A stretch of DNA of 64,000 nt from Volutella citrinella (taxonomy: Eukaryota > Ascomycota > Sordariomycetes > Hypocreales > Nectriaceae). Shown in pieces: positions 57,431 through 64,000 of this stretch (position 1 is its first letter; each line of letters starts with the position of its first letter). Under the pieces are notes generated by a model. It saw nothing but the letters and a program-made list of their open reading frames with translations. It had not been told where the DNA came from and searched no databases. The position numbers and the translations under genes were made by a program. The stretch spans positions 4,836,001-4,900,000 of the forward strand of contig JAWZSP010000003.1 of the NCBI GenBank assembly GCA_034401135.1, read 5' to 3'.

Positions 57431-60165
57431 ATGGGCCGCCAGAACCACGCGTGCGATCCCTGCCGCCGTGGAAAGGTTCGTCGCGCACTGACGCTGATTG
57501 ATGAGACGATGGCAGACGCGCTGACCGGTACTGAAGAGGGCCTGCAACGCCCCGTCGCTGAATGCCATCTACAGCAGACCGCTCAGCGAAACGCTCCAGC
57601 CCGGTATGACTCCCAATTGAGCGGCGTGTTGTCGGCGACTACTGACGGCGGCTCGTAGGGACTTCCAAGGCCGTCAACCCATGCAGCTACTGCCAGAAGA
57701 CGAAGAAAGAGTGCACCTTGAGCTGGGCCATCTCCCAGGTCCCAGGCGACTCTGTGGGAAACGGGGCCCAATCTCTACACAAGCTGCCATCGGCGCCTGC
57801 AAAGCGGCAAAAGCAGAGACGAGACAGTGCCCTATCAGCTACTCTATCTGCCGGATTCCCTGCGGCACTGCATTATGAGCCACTAGAGTGTAATAGCACA
57901 CCAGCCGACATTCCATCGCGGATATTCGACAGCATCGAGCCTGGATTTCCAGATGGCTGCAGTCTGGGGACCGGCTTCGCAACTACAAGCCCCCTAGCAG
58001 CTATTCCAAACGAAGAGCTGCCAACGGCAGGCATGGGAGCGCTGATTAGGGGTCCAGAAGCCCAAATGCCTGCCTTGAATTGGTTTCCAGCAGTATCGGT
58101 GACCCAGGCCTTGGGCCTGCCAGACACATCTTACCAACGCAGCGATATCGACGACGAGTATGAAAACTCTGCAAGGAGCTCGACTGGACTACATCCAAGG
58201 GGACGCCGAGTATCGACAAATTCACCACCTTCGCGAAGATACAGCAGCGGCAGCAGTAGACGGAGTCAGGCCGGGTTTGCCTTCAACCCTTCCTTTAGCT
58301 CGCCATCATCGTTTTCCATTGACCAGTTGATGATTTCAAGAACGAACAATCAGTTCATATCGACAAATCTGCTGCAGATCTACCACGATGTCTTGGAACA
58401 CAATCTATCATGCTGGCTGGTGGAAGTAACATGTCCGTACAAGCCGCAGGGAGAGACGGTTGCAAAGATATCAGTCCCGGACATGGCGACGGAATGGGGC
58501 TCTAACTGGTCGAACCGAATTTACAGCCGCAGCGTCAAGCTCGAAAGAGCGGCCCAGGCGACTGGAATAGTCAGACTCACCAAAGCAGAGGACAAGGCGG
58601 CGCTGAAGGCCCTTCACATGGTCATCATGGCGTTTGCCAGCCAATGGGCTCACAACAGCAACCGACAGCGGGAGCGGTTTTCCATGGATGCAGACGCCAT
58701 GGACGACGGCCTCATGTTTCAAGAAGCTGCCAGCCCTATGCAGGAGGAATTCGACAGGACACTGCAGCGCCACTTCTGGGAGCAAGCACACGCGGCGCTT
58801 CAGGACGTGGCCGACCTGGAGTCTTACAGAGTAGTCTGCGCAGAGCTCATCTTTGGGCTGACACAGCGGCCTTGGTCTGCGTCAGACCAGCAGGGAGACG
58901 GACTCATCGACGTTGACGCGATTCAGCCCGGCGAGACAAGCTTCCAGGCCGTCGTGCAGCGCGAGGTGGACCAGATCATCGAGCGGGAGGGACCACCGCA
59001 CTACATGGAGAGGGCGGCCAGGAAGATGCAAGTGCTGCGGAATCGGTTCGACAGCATGGACACGGGGCTGGATGGCATCATCGACAGCAGAGGCGGCGCA
59101 AACAAGGGCGTGGCACCGGTTAAGACGATGAGCCACGAGGACAGGGGGACCATCAGCCTGCTGTTCTGGCTGGCCGTCATGTTTGACACGATTTCCACGT
59201 GCATGTGTGAGCGGCCAGTCGTCGTGACGGACGAGAACTGCCAGCACGAGTACCCAGCCTCGAGTGTGTCAGAAACAGAGCAGTCACAGAAGGATCACAT
59301 CACCAGCAAGAGGTGGACGATCCAGCAGTTCATCGGAGACACGCCCGAGACGCCAGCTCAGGCCGTCCACTGGCCATGCTCCTACGAACTGGCCACCGAC
59401 GCCGTCGTCCGGTCCGCGCCCATCAAGGTGCTGCTCTTCCGACAGGTGTCGTACCTACAAAGCACCATCCGACGGGGCGGGCCCCCGACACAGGTCGAGG
59501 CCGTCATCGAGCAGGCGCTCCTCGTGTACCGGCACTGGAACGTGTCGCACGGAGCATTCTTCGGCGAGCTGGTGCGCGACTTTGCGGGCGTGCCGCGCCG
59601 TCTGCAGGGCTGGTTCGTGTGCATCTCGGCACACTGGCACCTGGCGGCCCTCATGTTGGCCGACTTGGTCGAGTTTGTTGACGCAAACGGGCTCGGGGGG
59701 AAGACGGCAGCAGAGGCGCGGGCGGGCGGCGGCATCGTGGCCAAGATCCGGGCCTCGAGCGCCGGCGAGCTGGGCGACCTCGCTGGAGTGGCCGCGCCTC
59801 CTGTACCAGAGACGGAAGCGGAAGCCGCGTGGATGGAGCCGCAGATGGCGGGCTTCCACGAGGCCGTTAGCGAGGGCACGCTGCTGACGGAGCCGTGGAC
59901 CATGATGCTCATCCGGGCATTTTCCAAGGCCACCGTGTGTCTGCTCACCGAGGCCACCGACGCGCTGCGATACGACTTTGCCACACTGGGCCACCGCAAC
60001 GCCGTCGGATCCAGGGACTGTCTGCAGTCTGCCGAGCGGTGCGTCCGCGCGCTGTGGCTGCTGGGCAAGAAGTCGGACATGGCCCGCAAGGTCGCCGCCC
60101 TGCTGAGCTCGTCGGTCCTGGCACTCCGGAGTCAGATTGGCTTTTCGCCGGGGCTGGGGTTGTGA
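57431..60165 (+). CDS. Zn2Cys6 transcription factor with AlcR-type zinc cluster
   Basis: Three exons (57431-57475, 57537-57603, 57659-60165) encode 872 residues. The DNA-binding cluster appears only after joining all three: RQNHACDPCRRGKRACNAP, then after a long loop NPCSYCQKTKKECTLSWA. It gives C-x2-C-x6-C-x27-C-x2-C-x6-C. The loop is far longer than the usual 5-12, but a long loop and the RQNHxCDPCR(K/R)GKR start are features of Aspergillus AlcR, so this is AlcR-like in its DNA-binding domain. A Ser/Arg-rich stretch follows (RRYSSGSSRRSQAG), then a helical region from about residue 220 (NLLQIYHDVLEHNLSCWL) to the end, typical of fungal regulator middle domains. It is nuclear. Its position beside the monooxygenase/esterase pair suggests it may control them; no evidence beyond adjacency. 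Confidence 0.88.
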
Positions 60166-60473
60166 CGGATCGTCTATTTACTGGGTTGGTAGCGACTGTG
60201 TTGTGTACGTTGAGACTGTGGATTGGCCAGCGCTTCGACAGGTTTGCGTGTGTTGCGAGTCTTGGGTCGGAGTCTTGGTCTGCTTGGTTTGCGCACTTGG
60301 ACAGATTAATGGGATTGGGTATATTTCATCAGCATCATCTGAGCTCAGAGAACGAATACATGTACCAGGAAACTCTTCTATCGGAACCAGCCGCTCATCC
60401 ACAGCTCTCACCAGACGGTCCAGACCTTGTCCACCCACCACAGCTTGTCCACACCAGCAACTCGCCCTCGCTT
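60166..60473. other. Convergent intergenic stretch
   Basis: 3' regions of the Zn2Cys6 gene (+) and the small secreted protein gene (-). Nothing else is seen. Confidence 0.55.
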
Positions 60474-60992
60474 CTACTTGCAGGGGAACGGGTGGGTGCA
60501 CTGCTTGCGGTAGCGGTCCTTTCCAAACTCGTAGATCTTCTTGCACGCGAAATTCTCGCCCTTGCCGTAGCCGAACGCATAGCCGGCATAGTTGAGTGTG
60601 ACCTTGTTGTTGTCCGACTCGGTAGAGCCCTTGCCGACCTCGACCGAGTAGACTATCCCGGGCGCCCGGAGGCTGTAGGGGCCGGCCCCCGTCTGGGCGG
60701 CAATCATGTTGCCCGCGTTGTCGTGGAGCGAGATGCTCTCCCAGGTCACAACGCCGCCTGTGGGTATTCGTTAGTACCAGCGCTGGGTCTGGATGGCTCG
60801 CGGGGGGAGCCTACCGTGGTAATTGACGGTGTCTTCAACCTCGACGCCGCCTGTCATCTGGACGCAGCAGGATTCGGGGCCCATGCCGCCATCGCAGGTC
60901 GGGAGCTTCTCAGTGGCGCGGGGGACACTGGCGGCGCTGGTGGCGGACAGGCTGGCGGCCAGCACGGCCAGGATGGAAGTGAACTTGGCCAT
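60474..60992 (-). CDS. Small secreted cysteine-containing protein, unknown function
   Basis: Two exons (60992-60815, 60757-60474) encode 153 residues. The 57-base intron begins GTAGGC, contains a perfect TACTAAC branch-point word and ends CACAG; joining gives NYHGGVVTWESISL. Residues 1-20 are a signal peptide (MAKFTSILAVLAASLSATSA). The mature protein has six cysteines: TCDGG, a CC pair (ESCCVQM), ACKK, QCTH and a near-terminal PCK. Segments such as YSVEVGKGSTESDNNKVTLN look beta-rich. No family is recognised. It resembles small secreted fungal proteins found in culture filtrates or as candidate effectors, but no function can be stated. A TATA element is about 130 bases upstream. Confidence 0.8.
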
Positions 60993-61120
60993 TTCTGTCT
61001 TGTTTCTGCTTGTGAACTGGTGTATTGGTTCTTGGTTCTGTCAATGGGATGCTGTCCGCTTTGCTGGAGGTTGGTCTTAGCTGTTTGGCTAGAGTAGAGA
61101 TGCCGCGGCGATGGCATTCG

Positions 61121-61130
61121 CTTTATAATT
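61121..61130 (-). promoter_or_regulatory. TATA box of the small secreted protein gene at 60992
   Basis: The minus strand reads AATTATAAAG, about 130-138 bases before the start codon. Confidence 0.55.
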
Positions 61131-63459
61131 CTACAAAATGTTCATCTTCAGCATTTCCTACACCACCCTGTCTTGAATGAATCCCTTAAACATTGGTTCA
61201 CCATTCGTGCACTCCACGTGTTTGTCGAGCCTGGAGACGAACATACCAAAATAGCCCAAAATGCTCGACCGAGACGAATCCCTGTCGACGAATCCGGACA
61301 CTCGTCAATCCTTCGCTTGTTGCCGCGCCCTAGTTCTCCACGCGCCCCATTAAACAACCATACAAGGCTGCGCCGAAGGATCCTCGCCGGGAATGAGTCG
61401 CCCTTAAAATACTATAAATGCCATCCTCCGGCATGGACGCCCCAAAGGATCATTTGCACGATTTACCGCATTCGAACCATCAAGTCCGCCAACGGGGGGC
61501 GCGCGGCATCTCCTCTCTCTTGGCAGCGTTTGATGTAATCCTCGACCAATTCATCCCGTGCGCTTGGATTGAGACAGAAGCTGTGCGGTCGGAGTTGGTC
61601 AATTGAATTCCGACAAGAGGCTGGCCACATGGGCATCGTGATATTTCTGATAGGCCACTGAGCGGAACGCAGCATCCTCGGCCCGCGAAATCCGTCTGAC
61701 CAGCACAAGTCCTATCAAATCGGGCAAGAGATGAAACCGTCAGCCTTGTAGGAAGCTCAGCTGACGTTTGGCGGAGCTTAAGCCTATGCTTAAGCAAGCC
61801 ACATCGTAGATCCGCGCCGCCGTGATGCTGGCCATGGGTCCAAACCGATACAACCGACCAAGCGATGAGGCAAGCTTCGTCATTGCGGCCTTCACGCATG
61901 GTGGTCCGTGGTGTTGCATTTCGTGTTGGCAGCGTTTGCCATGAGCCCAATACCCTTCCGCCAAGCTGCGTGGCAGGACAATACAAAATAACTAGATGGT
62001 AAATGACGTTGGTTGCAGCAGCACCGCTTATAGGAGCTCTTGGGTCCCATGCACTTTATGTTTCAAATCCACCAGCATCACATCAGGAAGCATGTTTCGT
62101 GTCGCATTCAGGATATTGAAACAAGTGTTTGAATCATGATGCTAGTGGTAGCCAACAGACGTCTTTACTACAAGCATAGATGATCAGGGAGAATAACTTA
62201 GTGGACACATTGCCTTGTATTCAAAATTTGTCAGTCACGCCCCTGCTTGTCCAAATCACTAAATCTATCATTTGCTGTCGAAGCCTGTTGCAAATTCACC
62301 ACTTCTATGTATTGGTAGCCAATGCTAAGACTTGGCTATTGCGTCTGCTTCTAAGACGACATGTAAGTAGTATTCATGTCGCCAAGTAGTAGTCCCTTAC
62401 TAAGCCGAACTAGTAAATACTCAACTACAAGGCACCGGGCATTTCTCAACACTTGAGCGAGTGTTCTATGCTTCAAGCTCGAACGGCGCATAGGCCTAGG
62501 GCCACGAGTAATACATATCATTGGCTACAGCGTCCATGCAGCTCCAATGAGATAGTTGGGGTTTTATCTGTGAAGTAGTTGTTTCCAAGGATAGCCGCTC
62601 CCACATCACTCTCCGTCTTCTTTTGTGAGTCCCAGACTCCCAGTCCCCTTAAACCCATTGTTTATAGCTCTACCGCGATCCCAAGCCCATAGTTCGACCT
62701 CACCCCCGACAGATCCGATAGCTCCGACATCAACCCATCGCGGAGCAATGCGCCAGCAGTGGAGATGAGAATGGGGCCCATGGCACCTGGCTTCCTCAGC
62801 CTCCTATGCCACAGCTTCATGACCATCTTGTGCGATGCCTACTACTTCCTATTTCCGCAGCCGCCTTTCTGACCTAACGTGCACATAGCGGGTCACACGG
62901 CCCAGAGAGCGGAATCACACAACGTGATTTCCAAGAGCTCGCTCTGATAAAGAGCGGGGGACCTGGTTGGTGATCAGCAAGAGTCAAAGCGGCCCATGCG
63001 CATAGTTCCTTGACAGACGTGGTAATCCGTGAACATCCCTGCACGAGAGGGCTCCAGTCCGGGGATTAAACATGTATTAGCCGTTGTTTAGCCTCTAAAC
63101 CACATACAACTGCTCATTGTGGGGTCTTTAGTGCCATCCCCAGATGTGAGGGCTAGGACTGCCTTTCCGAGCCTACCACAAGAGGGTCACCGGCTCACCA
63201 TGTTTGCAAGCACCGACGACCACATCCTCGGTACGAACGAAAACCAGCCCCGACACGGATATAACATTCTTTGTCGGTCGCCCGGGCCGGCAAACCCCGC
63301 AAAATACCCCATGGGACCCCGGCCCGATGTGGATCTGGGGGTAAGAGATGCCAAACATGGCAACACTGCCTTACACGGCACTGTCCTCCATGGTTGGCCT
63401 TGCCGTTGCTATACGCCCCACTGTACTTTATTGCGTCGCTTGCAAGTCAAGAGTCCCAA
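61131..63459. other. Intergenic, no gene recognised
   Basis: About 2.3 kb without a convincing gene. The part from 62000 to 62600 is more AT-rich than the rest. A minus-strand stretch near 62670-62760 reads IAPRWVDVGAIGSVGGEVEL, which looks protein-like but has no start or continuation and may be a relic. Confidence 0.45.
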
Positions 63460-63467
63460 TATATAAG
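63460..63467 (+). promoter_or_regulatory. TATA box of the carboxylesterase gene
   Basis: TATATAAG, 112-119 bases before the start codon at 63579. Confidence 0.65.
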
Positions 63468-63578
63468 TGGTGCAACTTGGCCATGATGTTCCCTCGAAAG
63501 ACTTCATAGCCACCATAGAAGCTCCTGCCTCATCCCGAAAGCTGCACCCAATCTTGTCCTTCTCATTCTTGAACAAAC

Positions 63579-64000
63579 ATGAGACTCTTGACTGTCGCCG
63601 CTGCGGCTCTAAGTGCCGGAGTCGTTGCTGCGTCTCCGTCTTGCGGCCATGTCAAGTCGGACCTCAAGGTTGACACTTCTGTCGGCACCGTCAAGGGAGT
63701 CGTCTCGGACGAGACTGACACGGTCCGTGTTTTCCGTGCAATTCCCTACGCCGAAGCGCCGACGGGATCTCGCCGCTTCCGCCCCCCGCAGAAGAAGAAA
63801 TTGTCCAAGAAGACCATCGATGCTAGCAAATGGGGTCCTGCTTGCCCCCAGCTCGCCGGCACCACTGACAACATCTACACGTTGCAGTTCAAGGGCTTCG
63901 TTCTTCCCAAGGACATGTCAACCTCGGAGGACTGTCTGCAGCTCAATGTTTGGGCTCCCCGAAGCAAGTCGTACGATGAGCCTCTCAAGCCCGTCCTGGT
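63579..64000 (+). CDS. Secreted type B carboxylesterase/lipase, 5' part only
   Basis: The first 140 codons of a gene that runs off the window. Residues 1-18 are a signal peptide (MRLLTVAAAALSAGVVAA). VDTSVGTVKGVVSDE and VFRAIPYAEAPTGSRRFRPP follow, the usual start of the alpha/beta-hydrolase type B carboxylesterase fold. The second family signature, EDCLQLNVWAP, is at about 117-127, with its Cys normally paired to an upstream Cys (likely Cys90 in GPACPQ). The catalytic Ser, Glu and His lie beyond the edge. It probably hydrolyses lipids or other esters outside the cell. No intron is seen in the visible part. Confidence 0.9.
   Translation, partial: MRLLTVAAAALSAGVVAASPSCGHVKSDLKVDTSVGTVKGVVSDETDTVRVFRAIPYAEAPTGSRRFRPPQKKKLSKKTIDASKWGPACPQLAGTTDNIYTLQFKGFVLPKDMSTSEDCLQLNVWAPRSKSYDEPLKPVL

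Noticed and set aside
59895..61097. 400-codon plus-strand frame running from the Zn2Cys6 gene through the next gene
   Set aside because: It overlaps the true regulator in another frame and is antisense to the spliced secreted protein gene; the composition is that of a shadow frame.

Overview
The window comes from the nuclear genome of a filamentous ascomycete, most likely a sordariomycete and probably of the order Hypocreales. The evidence is GC-rich coding DNA, many short introns of about 47-110 bases with GT(A/G)NGT donors, CT-rich leaders, and a fungal gene set: proteinase K-like subtilase, AlcR-type Zn2Cys6 regulator, tannase/feruloyl esterase, DUF3429 and DUF2985-like proteins, and small cysteine-rich secreted proteins. 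All gene models below were built by reading splice sites directly. Several join two to seven exons that appear as separate open frames.

Layout. 1.6-3.0 kb: secreted subtilisin-like protease (-). 4.35-6.65 kb: Ntr1/TFIP11-type G-patch splicing factor (-). 7.2-7.8 kb: small secreted protein (-). 7.9-10.5 kb: a disturbed stretch with a 12-base minisatellite, short tandem repeats, three decayed related coding relics and two displaced fragments of the next gene. 10.6-13.4 kb: Stu2/Alp14/XMAP215 microtubule polymerase (+). 13.7-15.2 kb: DUF3429 membrane protein (-). 17.1-26.8 kb: VPS13 lipid-transfer protein (+), 3199 residues. 27.2-29.0 kb: MFS anion:cation symporter (-). 30.6-32.2 kb: tannase/feruloyl esterase (-). 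33.1-33.9 kb: a third stu2 fragment and an intron-containing tRNA-Ser(GCU). 34.8-35.3 kb: small secreted protein (+). 37.2-38.5 kb: secreted zinc metalloprotease (+). 38.9-41.1 kb: DUF2985-like membrane protein (-). 42.5-45.5 kb: EF-hand/double-ZZ/Vps4-like AAA protein with degenerate ATPase motifs (+). 46.3-48.4 kb: concentrative nucleoside transporter (-). 48.4-52.6 kb: about 4.2 kb with no recognisable gene. 52.6-60.2 kb: Baeyer-Villiger monooxygenase (-) divergent from a class C beta-lactamase-fold esterase (+), followed by an AlcR-like Zn2Cys6 regulator (+). 60.5-61.0 kb: small secreted protein (-). 63.6 kb to the edge: start of a secreted type B carboxylesterase (+).

How the genes fit together. 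Housekeeping genes (splicing factor, microtubule polymerase, VPS13, nucleoside transporter) alternate with secreted or catabolic genes that usually have a clear TATA box 90-160 bases before the start codon. The monooxygenase, esterase and regulator at 52.6-60.2 kb look like a small catabolic module: ketone to ester or lactone, then hydrolysis, under a local regulator. That grouping is inference. The most unusual observations are three displaced fragments of the stu2 coding region (two of them inverted) and an AAA protein whose Walker A, Walker B and sensor 1 residues are all non-canonical.
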